Shown: one piece after another, positions 55,343 to 64,000 of the stretch | Position numbering within the stretch: the stretch's first letter is position 1 | Layout of the letters: the number at the start of each line of letters is the position of its first letter | Assembly: GCF_002878395.1 (NCBI RefSeq) | Contig: NC_061121.1 | Coordinates: forward strand, 50,717,482-50,781,481 | Source: Capsicum annuum | Lineage: Eukaryota; Streptophyta; Magnoliopsida; Solanales; Solanaceae | Reading direction: 5' to 3' | Length of the DNA: 64,000 nt | The notes under the pieces: model-generated | What the model was told of the DNA's origin: nothing | The model's database searches: none | Seen by the model: only the letters and a program-made list of their open reading frames with translations | Translations under genes and position numbers: made by a program

Positions 55343-55488
55343 ATTGAGATAAATTATTTTCCTAATTTAAGAAGTCAAGAATAAAAAAATAAAATTAAAA
55401 AGCAATAAAATAAAAAAATCATGAATAATACTTATTAATAGAATATAAATCTTGATCACATGAACGTAAAGGATAATATATGGTAAAA

Positions 55489-55557
55489 CTTATTATTATT
55501 ATTATTATTATTATGATTATGATTATGATTATGATTATGATTATGATTATGATTATG

Positions 55558-55610
<53 letters not shown>

Positions 55611-55624
55611 GTGTGTGTGTGTGT
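55489..55624. repeat. compound microsatellite TTA/GATTAT/TTA/GT
   Basis: TTA units (55489-55512), GATTAT units (55513-55560), TTA units again (55561-55610), then GT (55611-55624). Length over 130 bp. Long Ile runs in frames across it are artefacts. Confidence 0.92.
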
Positions 55625-55689
55625 TTTTGCTCATTTTCGATATTTCATTTGTCCTAATTTTTTGCCAGAAATTCGTAAAATCATCATTT

Positions 55690-55985
55690 TTACTCCAAAT
55701 TTTATGTAAATCCTTCTCCTCTTCCATATACAATTTATAAATTTATCATAAGAAATATTGTATAAAGTAGCCCTAGAAAAAGAGAAGAAGAGAATAAAAT
55801 TCTCATAAATATAAAGTAAAATCTCTATTTTTACTCCAAATTTTATGCAAGTTCTTCTCCTCTTCCATATACAACTTATAAATTTATAATAGAAAATATT
55901 ATATAAAGTAGCCCTAGAAAAAGAGATGAAGAGAACAGAATTCTCATAAATATAAAATAGTCTAGAAAAAGAGAAGAGAAAGAGA
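55690..55985. repeat. 136-bp tandem duplication plus partial third copy
   Basis: ATTTTTACTCCAAATTTTAT GYAA...TTCTTCTCCTCTTCCATATA to TAGCCCTAGAAAAAGAGA and TTCTCATAAATATAAA occurs at 55690 and 55827; a third partial copy (TAGTCTAGAAAAAGAGAAG) follows at 55957. Confidence 0.78.
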
Positions 55986-56164
55986 TTAGAATCCTCATAA
56001 ATATTTTTGTTAACTCTATTGTATACAATTTCAATACCAATTTTTTTTTAAATACGTCATCCTACCCTATCAATCTATTTTCTTCCTTGATGACGAAGAG
56101 CTTAAATAAATATAGCACTCGCCACACAATACGTTGAAATCAACGAAAACAACATCCAAATTAA

Positions 56165-56297
56165 AAGATGTTACAATTGATAATTTGATTGTGTATTTGT
56201 TTGGTTTCTCTGAATTCATTATAGCATCAAAAAGCCCATCCACCACTCTTTGCAATAGCCCTTTCTTCTTGCTTTCAAAATCTATAATGCTTGGACC
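56165..56297 (-). pseudogene. kinesin motor-domain exon fragment
   Basis: Between a TTTAG acceptor (56298-56300) and a possible GTAACA donor, the minus strand reads GPSIIDFESKKKGLLQRVVD, GLFDAIMNSEKPNK and YTIKLSIV. In kinesins the stretch after the P-loop reads ...KT-Y-x-MEGPS..., then KGL-PRVVD-LF--I and YT-KLSMVEIY; order and residues fit the motor domain of a plant kinesin. The exon ends at KLSI where the next family exon would begin VEIY. No further kinesin exon is seen within 2 kb on either side, so this is a fragment, either a captured piece or the relic of a lost gene. The upstream exon is described separately. Confidence 0.68.
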
Positions 56298-56359
56298 CTA
56301 AACCCATAGATTCGACAATGAATAAAACGAAGATTTATGAATGTTTAAAATCATTTTAC

Positions 56360-56480
56360 CTCCATATTATATGTCCTGCTAAAGTTTGGTTCCTTCTCGG
56401 CATATTCATAGAAGGACTTGCCATGAGCAGTCACTAAGAGAGTAGCGTCCCCAATTTGAAATCATTTGCTTAGATAATGT
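56360..56480 (-). pseudogene. exon fragment spliced ahead of the kinesin piece
   Basis: Minus strand, open to a GT donor at 56359: GDATLLVTAHGKSFYEYAEK and EPNFSRTYNME. The final TYNME joined to GPSI would match kinesin (KTYSMEGPS), in phase. But AHGKSFYEYAEKEPNFSR reads like the dimerisation segment of plant O-methyltransferases (AHGKSFYEYA-x-PEFN). It may therefore be a chimera of two gene pieces, or a badly eroded P-loop exon. A TGA lies in frame about 30 bases upstream of the Gly. Confidence 0.4.
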
Positions 56481-56520
56481 CATGGATACACTTATATAAT
56501 GCCTGAAAAAATTATGTATT

Positions 56521-57470
56521 AATGTCAAAGAGAGAGTAATTATGGGGTTTTAAAAGGAGGCTCTTTGAAATTCTGTAATGTTAACAATTATAATAATTCG
56601 TAATAAAGGTGGAGAAAATGTAACTGTTCCTTATTATGTGGCCATTACGTTTTTCCTTTTAAAAGAATAAATGAGATTTTTAACATATAAAATGTGAAAA
56701 AGTTGAAAAAATATGATAAAAGATAAATGTCTTTCTTGACATCTACTTAGTCTCTTATATATAGAGGAGTTGGTAAGAAAACCTAGGATAGGTTTTTGGA
56801 GTTACATAACTTCCCTAGGCAACTTCTTTCAGATTCATCTTCTCTAAATGGATCGCATCAGTCTACATGGACTATCCGTGCCGAAGACACGATCGATATC
56901 CAACGATAATAAATCCACTAAAGAAATAATAATAATAATAATAATATATATATATATATATATATATCTTCTTATCTTTTCGAAATGTCAACTTTTAAAA
57001 ACAGAGTTTTCCAAAACAATTATAATAATGTTTGAAACCAGAGGTAGTATACAATTTCGAAATTGTAATAATATCCAAATCTTATTTTGACTGATTAATA
57101 ATATTATGATATGTATCTTGCCAAAAAAAATTTAAAAGTTTAATATAATGCCAGAGCCATTGTATTGAAACATGCATGTGTTTGTAATATTGCATTTAGA
57201 TTTGTACATTAGAATTTGTTGCTCCCTTCGGTGTTTGGACCACAACAAATTAAATACAGATAAGAAGAAGAAGAAATTATAAATTGTGAATGTACACTAT
57301 ATATCTGACTTATTAATGTAAAATGAACAGTCTGTAAAAGAAAGTAAGATTGGAATTGGTCAAAGAAAACAGATGCATTCATGACAAACATATGTCACGA
57401 GACAATTGGATTTCTTTAACTTTTTTTCTATCTTTTTAGTACCCAATGTATATCAATTTTTGGTACAAAG
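56521..57470. other. non-coding; AAT/AT microsatellite
   Basis: AAT then AT units at 56924-56968. A TATATATAG box at about 56755 lies some 90 bases before ATG 56848 (MDRISLHGLSVPKTRSISND), which could be the start of a lost gene; the frame then runs into the microsatellite and I recognise no family. Confidence 0.4.
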
Positions 57471-58184
57471 GGATCGTTTGGCACACTAAATGTACTCCCC
57501 CGTCCATTTTTATTTGTCCGTTGTTTTAAAAATAACTTTCATTTTTACTTATCACTTTTAATATATAAAAAAAATAGTTATTTTTATTCCTAAGATAGTT
57601 ATAACTTTACTAAGTAGTAGATATGGATTGTGGGGCACAGGAATACGGTTGTACTCTAGAGGTAATGCTATACCCATTCTTCTTGCCAACTTCCTTTCTC
57701 TCACTCTCATCCAAGTAATGAATACAATTGAAGTAGAATCGTTTTTCCTAAGTAGGTTCAGGAATCTGTAGTTTTTCAAGAAGACCATATTTAACCCGGA
57801 TCAAACGAAAGTTTCTTATCAAGAGACAAATCACAATAAAAATGACTTATGAGGATAGCTGGAAGCAAGGAACATTCTTCTGCGCCATACCCATTCTATA
57901 AGAGAACAGTTCAACTAGTTAGGCAATCTAGCATATTATTCACTGTCCTTTATTTAAAATAGTTTTGAGCGGCTAAAGGTATTTGTATCTTTTTAATTGT
58001 TTTATTTTGGAAGACTAATTTAAGTACTATTATTTTATAATTTAGCAGAAATAACTTATCTCGATACTAATTAATAATTATGATATAACTTATCCAAAAA
58101 TTAATAAACAAACAAAATACAAGGTAATGTTAGATTTTTATCGCAGACCTATGTATGCGCTTGTCCATCGTACCAAACAACCTT
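57471..58184. mobile_element. possible MITE-type element (GTTTGG ends)
   Basis: Left GGATCGTTTGGCACACTAAA, right (complemented) AAGGTTGTTTGGTACGATGG. Ends resemble the MITE at 3212/9055. Inside, at 57495, CTCCCCCGTCCATTTTTATT starts a Stowaway-like head with no matching tail. A 76-residue minus-strand frame (57558-57788) is not recognised. Confidence 0.32.
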
Positions 58185-58790
58185 AAATATATAGCTATAA
58201 ATTAATGTACATCAGGACAATTGCCTCTTTTATTTCCTTGCTTATGGAAATTGAGTAAAAGTTGTTAGGCTGTTTAATTCGACTTTCATTGATTTGGAGA
58301 TTTGACTTGTTTAGGCAAATGCACGAGCTTCATCGTGTTTGGTTTCTTGACACCTTTGACATGTATTTTCAAAATTAACTCACAAGAAGTTAATAACAAA
58401 ATATTTAAGAATTTTTACATTATCAGACCATATACGAAAAAGTAAAAATAGGAAGTAGTTAGCAATCAACAACTTTCATAGTTAAACAATAAAAATCTGA
58501 TCTTAATATTATTTGCAATAAATTTTCCCAAAATTTTATTACGTAACTGGAATGTGATCAGAGGTCACGGGATCAAGCCATGAAAATATCTTGTTGCATA
58601 AATGTAAGGTAAGACTTCATAGAATAAAACCTTATGGTTCGACCTTTCTTCGGACTTCACACGTAATGAAAGCTTTAGCGCACCAGAATGCCTTTTTATA
58701 TCAATAAAAATTAATGAAACCTTTATTTGTCTCATTCCAAAGATTTTCAACTCTTTCACTATCAGTCAATATAAATCCATTAGCTTCTGT
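58185..58790. other. non-coding, nothing recognised
   Basis: No gene signature. The last part (58600-58790) may already be eroded LINE sequence. Confidence 0.45.
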
Positions 58791-61089
58791 AACACCTCAT
58801 ATAAAATTATTAGCAAGATTATCATGAATCGTATGAAGCCGTTCCTCTACAACCTTATTGGTCCCTCTCAATCTAGCTTTCTAGCAAAATCGCAGGACAT
58901 CAGACAATGCGCTTCTAGTCCAGGAGATCCTACATTTCTTCAATACAACCAAAGGTAGAAAGGCCTATATGCTCGCTAGGGTTGACTTGGAGAAGGCTTT
59001 TGATATGCTGGAATGGTCCTTCATTCACGACACTCTTCTTCATTTCAACTTTCTTAACAAATTTGTTGATCTTATCGGCGGGGAGACCCCTTCTCTCCTT
59101 ATATCTTTATTTTATTCATGGAGCGTCTTTTCCGTTGCATTGACATGGCTGTTGACTATGGCTTGTGGAATCCCATCAAAATTTCTGCCCGAGCTCCTTC
59201 CTTGTCCCATTTATTTTTTTGTTGATGATATTATTTTGCACTAAGGTATACTCCATCTCATGCACAGAAATTTCAGGAATCTTGGCGCACTTCCATTCTA
59301 TTTCAAGTCAAAAGATTAGCCTCGCTAAATCCAAACTCTTCTTCTTCAAAACACTCCTTCTTGTGCTAAGGAAATGGCTAAATCTATTCTGAATATCCAA
59401 GAAGGCCATACTTTTGGAAAGTGTTTGGGCTATCCTATCTTTATGCAACACCCAACTAAGCAAGACTTCTAGTTCCTTTTAGACAACTTTAAGGCTTGGC
59501 TTATCGTCTAGAAAGCTCCTTTCTTTACAGTTGCAGGGAGAAAAACGCTTATTCGATCCATGTTTAACAGTCTTCCTAACCATGTTATGTACCTATTTAA
59601 GCTCTCTACTTATGTTATAAAAAAAGGAGTCTTACCAAAGGAATTTCTTTTGGGGTTCTACCCTTAAGCGTAAAAATCTTCATCTCTTGAATTGGGCCTC
59701 CATTGCAAAGCCTAAAGACTTAGGGGGACTAGGTATTCAACAACTTAAAATAAAAAATTTGGAATTCTTAGCATCTTTGGCCTGGTGAGCTTTCCACTTT
59801 ATGTCCTTTTGGGATAGAATATTACGTAGTAAATACCTAGGATGTATACCTGTATCTTTCAGATATGGAAATCTCTCATTCTAGGCTGGGTCTAATGTCA
59901 TTTAGGACTTCAATGGAAGCTTGGTAATGGAGAACATATCAACTTCTTCACAGATGCTTGGATAGCTCCAAATACGCCTCTTCGAAATCTGATTCATGGA
60001 CCGCTGCCTGAGCCTAAAATTAGCTCCAAAGTATCCCAATACAGAGTAGCAAAAAGTTGGTCCTTTTCCTAGCTCTCCTTTGACCTCCCTGATAATATTA
60101 TTTCTCTCATAATTCTGTTCATTTTCCATGATATAATACTGCAGTAGTTGATAAAATCAAATGGGGTTTGACAAACTCTAAAGCTTTTAGAGTAAGTTCT
60201 TGCTATATCGATATTTTTTCCTCAACTTATCCCAACACGGGTACCTCCAACTTCTTGTGGATTTGGAATTTGGACGTTTCTCCCAAAATTAAGGCATTTT
60301 CTCTAGCTTATAAACCATAACCGACTCCCAAAAACTTCTTTCCTCCATCGCATTCATTGCATCCCTTCATCTACCTACATGCTCTGCAACTTGTTGGTGG
60401 AAGAAACTATCGCCCGCCTATTCATTCATTGTAAATCTGTTGAACCATTATTGCTTGAGCTTGGTCTGATAGAACAAATTTATCAGCTCAGGCAGGCGAT
60501 TCCAAATTACTAACATCCAATGTCATGGATCTCATGTTTACTCGACCTTGTGCCTCATCAATAAATTACACCTCAAATACCTACCAAAGTGTTGCTCCCC
60601 TTCTGCCTTTGGTCAATTTGGTTATTGGGAAATATATGCACTTTCCAGAACGTCTTCTTTGAAGTCTCCGCTGCAAATGTATTACCTTTGGCAACAGAAT
60701 ACTGATTTTTAGCGGGCAAACATAGAATTACAAAGCAAACTATGTCGTTGTATGTTAAATGGAAGCCCCCTACATCTTCTTTTATTATGCTTAATACTAA
60801 TGTAACTTTTACTTCTAAATTGGAGATGGCTTATTTAGTAGGTGTCTTTAGAAATTCAAATGGCGATTACTTACTAGGTTTCACTAGTAAGATCTTTACC
60901 ACAAGCCCTCTAGAAGCAGAACTCCAGGCTTTACTTTTGGGTTTGACTGTTGCAATTCAATATCGTTTTACAACACTGCAAATAAATGTGGACTGCATTC
61001 AAATTGTTCAAGCCGTAAAAATGGATAAACTATTATCAGATGATTCACCTTTAATTTCTTATTGCAGGTGCATGATGCATAAATTATAA
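58791..61089 (+). pseudogene. LINE (non-LTR) ORF2 remnant: RT, zf-RVT, RNase H
   Basis: RT blocks in order: KIIMNRMKPFLYNLIGPSQS (58810-58870), ARVDLEKAFDMLEWSFIHDT (58975-59035) and FFVDDIILH (59213-59240), the last being the catalytic FxDD motif. A zinc-binding RVT segment lies at about 60250-60430 (FLWIWNLDVSPKIKAF, CMLCNLLVEETIARLFIHC). RNase H at 60742-61089: KWKPPTSSFIMLNTNV, EAELQALLLGLTVA, LQINVDCIQIVQAV. In RNase H the first Asp (LNxDG) is Asn (LNTNV) while Glu and the later Asp remain. Stops and frameshifts separate all blocks. The 5' part (endonuclease) is absent, as in typical 5'-truncated LINEs. Confidence 0.85.
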
Positions 61090-61346
61090 AATCCTCTACT
61101 GGAACAGGTATATAGGGAGCAGAGAAGAATGCTACGCGACTCTTTTAGGAACCTCCTATATCCGTAGCAGATATTTCGAGTGTTGATAAAAATGGAGTCT
61201 TGAGTTGTCCTAAGGTCAAGATAGATACATCCGACCAACTTATGTTTAATACTACTAGCTGTAGTTGTCAGGTTGTAATTACTAGAGCTAGGTGTCCTAC
61301 TGCCAATGCTTGTATAGTGGGTTGCCCATATATAAATTTCTTGTAA

Positions 61347-61349
<3 letters not shown>
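61090..61349 (+). other. probable 3' untranslated end of the LINE
   Basis: Starts with VYREQRRMLRDSF in frame-shifted continuation of RNase H, then non-coding. The TA/GA microsatellite follows directly, where a LINE tail would be expected. Confidence 0.5.

Positions 61350-61395
<46 letters not shown>
61350..61395. repeat. TA/GA microsatellite
   Basis: TA units at about 61350-61378, then GA units to 61395. Confidence 0.9.
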
Positions 61396-61397
<2 letters not shown>

Positions 61398-61503
61398 TAC
61401 TATTAGATTGTTTTTATATGTTGTGATAGGTTTTTTTTTTTAAACATGACGTATTATAAAAAAAAAAACCTATCACAACATATAAAAACAATCTAATAGT
61501 ACT
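61396..61503. repeat. perfect hairpin, 45-bp arms
   Basis: AGTACTATTAGATTGTTTTT ATATGTTGTGATAGG plus ten T (61396-61440) is followed after an 18-base loop by its exact complement (61459-61503). No mismatch seen. AGTACT sits at both outer ends. Could be a fold-back MITE or a recent inverted duplication; a transcript would form a long double-stranded stem. Confidence 0.85.
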
Positions 61504-61617
61504 ATTTGGGGTATATAAGTCTAACTCAAAAATAAAATAAATTACTTATATGTCAAAAATGACTTTAAGTTTTATATATGTATATGAATTATTCTATATT
61601 ATCAGATTAGTTTGACT

Positions 61618-61750
61618 TGCTATTGCAAGTTATTCAATTTTTTATATAAAAATTAAAAAAGAAAAAATTGGATAACCTGCAATAGCAAGTCAAGTTTATC
61701 TGATAGTGTCGAATATTTTGTACACTGACGGTGCATAAAACTTAAATTTG
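61618..61750. repeat. dispersed hairpin repeat, copy 2
   Basis: TTGACTTGCTATTGCAAGTT ATTCAATTTTTT, loop, AAAATTGGATAACCTGCAAT AGCAAGTCAA, then GATAGTGTCGAATATTTTGT and ACACTGACGGTGCATAAAAC. Same order as 10170-10310; this copy has the longer stem. Confidence 0.62.
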
Positions 61751-62124
61751 TCAAAAATATACTCATAGTCAAAGGCGAAACCAGGATTCAATTATAGATT
61801 TAGTTAAACTGAATTATTTTGATTCAAATTGTATATTTTATGCTTGAAATTTGTTAAATATATATAAATTATTAATGTAAAATCAGTAATTTTAAAAGCT
61901 TAAAATATGAAATCTATAAAATTTTGATTTTTGCTTCTGCTACTCATATAAATTTCTTTTTTACAAGAAAAAAATGGGCAGTTTGATATACTAAAGTACT
62001 ATTATATATGAAGTATATGGAAAGAAACGAAACACAAGAATTTACTATACACAATTTTAATTTACATTTTTATCAAAGGTTATTTTCACATTGTGGACTT
62101 GTAAACTCCAGTTTCAAGTACTAT
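61751..62124. other. non-coding, nothing recognised
   Basis: AT-rich spacer without frames or element ends. Confidence 0.5.
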
Positions 62125-62713
62125 GCATTAGGGATGGACATGGTATAGTATATACTAAATTATCAAATCAAATCAAAAATTTTGATATGGTAATTTTGGT
62201 ATTATGATATTTAGTGTGGGGTTTGGTGCGCGGACACATACACCAAACCTATACCATAATATATAGTTACATAAATAATTTGTATAAGTTATTAATATAC
62301 TAACAAATATATAGCCTAATATCAGCATGAAACTAAATATTTAGATTTTAAAATTTTGACTATGCCATCTTAATGAAATGTCCTTTATGTAATTAATTAA
62401 TAAGAGGAGTTGGTTGTAGTTTTTTTTTTAATATATATTTTTGTATGTTATGGATTAGCATGATACAATTGAGACATTTTATTTTAAATGTCAAAGTCAT
62501 AATGGTCTATTATAGATGTAAATACTATCAAAGTTGAAACAAAATACGTTAACCGATTTACCATTCGCAAAATACCAAAACTGAATTTTAAAATATCAAA
62601 TCATACCGAATTAATTCAGTATGATAATAGTATAGTATATTTAGAAATCGAATATCAAAATTATTCTATCGAATTTTCTAATACCGTAACATATCATATC
62701 ATCTCACTCCTAC
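62125..62713. mobile_element. MITE-like element with GGGATGGACATGGTAT ends
   Basis: Left TAGGGATGGACATGGTATAG, right (complemented) TAGGAGTGAGATGATATGAT; inner parts TACCAAA/TTTGATATGGTAATTTTG also pair loosely. About 590 bp, AT-rich, no protein. Such GGGCATGGTAT-type elements are frequent near plant genes. Ends approximate, target site not clear. Confidence 0.45.
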
Positions 62714-63229
62714 TTATACATATAACTAAATCATGGCAGAATACATAAGCGTTCCCTGAAATTGTTAGGCTTTTTTTTTTTTTTGACACTTTAATTAGGT
62801 TATGTTCCTATTAAACCCTTTAATCATTCATAAAGTGTGCTTACTAAGTACACTTGTCTGATCTGATACATATTCAAAGCCTGCATTTGTTCAGAGCCTT
62901 GCACGTGAAATCAAACGCCGCCTATGTGAAATTTAACTAATCAAAACACAACAGACCATTTTTATTTTAAACTTCATCCAAACATTTCATTTTTATTTTA
63001 TACTTCATCCAGGTGAAAATAAACTTAATAGATAGCTTTGACACTTCATTTCACAACAAAACTCGTCATCCCCATCCAAAATTCGTCGTTGTCAAAGAAA
63101 ATCCTAAAGCGAATTCTTCAATTTCATTAGTTTCTCATTATAGTATTCTCTCACAATAGTCGAAGAAAATGTAAAATAAAAGAAGATGAAATCGATTTCA
63201 ATTTTAGTTTCATTAGTTTCGCCCATAAT
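62714..63229. other. non-coding, nothing recognised
   Basis: Contains a duplicated CATTTTTATTTTAAACTTCA TCCA / CATTTTTATTTTATACTTCA TCCA piece at 62955-63015. No gene. Confidence 0.5.
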
Positions 63230-63660
63230 TTATCCTTGCAGGTGAAGAAGATGAAATCGACGAGGGATATAAATTCGACGTTGCTATTTGAAAAGAAAGA
63301 CCTTCAAACAAAAATTCAGAAATTATTGATATTGGTATGTCAACAATGACATATAATAAGAAAAAGAGAGAAAGAGAGATAAGAAATTAAAGAGAAATGG
63401 AAGAAACTAGGACAAAAGTTAAAATGAGAAAAATAATGCCATTGCAAATTTTCATCACCCACAGTTCATCCTTGCAGTTGAAGAAGATGAAACCGACGAA
63501 AAGGATAAATGCTACATTGTTAATTGGCGACAAATACACGCAAACGGAAAAAGAAAAATTATTAAGCTTGATATGTTAACCATGGTAGATAGGAAGAAGA
63601 CAGTGAAAGGGAGATGAAAAATAAGAAAAAAGTGAAAGAAATTAGGGCTCAAGTTAAAAT
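63230..63660. repeat. 235-bp direct duplication
   Basis: TTTATCCTTGCAGGTGAAGA AGATGAAATCGACGA (about 63230) recurs as TTCATCCTTGCAGTTGAAGA AGATGAAACCGACGA (about 63465); following AGAGAGAAAGAGAGATAAGA and AATGGAAGAAACTAGG also recur. Frames over it are Lys/Glu-rich and unsupported. Confidence 0.65.
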
Positions 63661-63670
63661 CAAAATAACA

Positions 63671-63919
63671 CTCCCTCCGTTTCGAAATAAGTGAATTGTT
63701 GGGATATTTATTAATGTTTGAAAATAAGTGAATAATTAAATTTTTTTCTAAATTTGTCCTTATGATTTAACAACTTATTAATTTCTGAAAAGGTATTATA
63801 AGGTCAACTTCTTTTTGGGGGATAAAAATAAAAAATTGTGTTAAATTTATATTTTTAATATTTTTTTCTTAATATGTGTGTCAAAATTTAATAATTTATT
63901 TATTATAAAATAAAGGGAG
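63671..63919. mobile_element. Stowaway-type MITE
   Basis: Left CTCCCTCCGTTTCGAAATAA, right (complemented) CTCCCTTTATTTTATAATAA. The CTCCCTCCGT head is the Stowaway consensus. TA follows on the right; the left neighbour is CA, so the target TA has mutated on that side. About 249 bp, no coding capacity. Confidence 0.78.
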
Positions 63920-64000
63920 TATGAAAATTTCACATCAATGATTTTTTTTCCGTTATGATATGTGCCACATCAGATTATGTTTAATAGATACATTTTATAA
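63920..64000. other. window end, non-coding
   Basis: AT-rich, nothing recognised. Confidence 0.5.

Noticed and set aside
55419..55740. Frames with long Ile or Met-Ile runs on both strands
   Set aside because: They are translations of the TTA/GATTAT microsatellite.
57558..57788. Possible organelle-derived or conserved exon (WMRVRERKLARRMG)
   Set aside because: I could not tie it to any chloroplast, mitochondrial or nuclear protein; left unassigned.

Overview
The window is nuclear plant DNA with the look of a repeat-dense intergenic region. It is AT-rich, has no host gene that reads open from end to end, and is packed with plant transposable elements: two Ty1/copia LTR retrotransposons, a Helitron-like element, Mutator-like elements (MULEs), a LINE, SINE pieces and several MITEs. 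The SINE tails ending in TTG runs, and the MULEs carrying DUF1985/Ulp1 genes full of CATCTGTTGCAACAGATG-type repeats, point to Solanaceae. Pepper (Capsicum) is my best guess; this is inference, not proof.

Layout. 1-3.2 kb: unassigned sequence with two SINE scraps. 3.2-9.1 kb: copia element 1 (minus strand, decayed) inserted inside a small MITE. 9.1-15.4 kb: non-coding sequence with a Stowaway-type MITE, a GGTGGGCA-type MITE and a probable SINE. 15.4-21.8 kb: copia element 2 (minus strand), with both LTRs, primer site, polypurine tract and a perfect TCCTA target duplication. 22.9-24.5 kb: non-autonomous Helitron with an internal minisatellite. 25.4-27.4 kb: a MULE-like element with 110-bp terminal inverted repeats carrying the first exon of a chitinase-like (CTL) gene (Pack-MULE architecture). 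28.5-29.1 kb: SINE-derived tandem block.

30-54 kb is one large, nested MULE province. A broken MuDR-type transposase lies at 31.3-33.6 kb. An inverted duplication with about 0.9-kb arms lies at 35.7-37.6 kb, and a six-copy minisatellite at 39.0-40.1 kb. A DUF1985/Ulp1-peptidase pseudogene lies on the plus strand, split by a Tat/Ogre-like gypsy fragment (40.9-42.3 and 46.9-48.2 kb). A GRF-type zinc-finger gene with a membrane tail lies on the minus strand (48.6-49.0 kb). A second, truncated DUF1985/Ulp1-associated gene lies on the minus strand (50.4-52.4 kb). A short palindromic repeat built on CATCTGTTGCAACAGATG fills the flanks, spacers and introns of all these units.

54-64 kb: tandem duplications, a compound ATT/ATG/GT microsatellite, a kinesin motor-domain exon fragment (56.2-56.5 kb), a LINE ORF2 remnant ending in RNase H (58.8-61.1 kb), a perfect 45-bp-arm hairpin, and further MITEs.

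How the genes relate: transposase, Ulp1-like peptidase and zinc-finger protein are typical cargo of one class of plant MULEs, but here every copy has stops or frameshifts. The copia, LINE and MULE proteins look dead, and the CTL and kinesin pieces are gene fragments. Coordinates of element ends without target duplications are good to tens of bases only.
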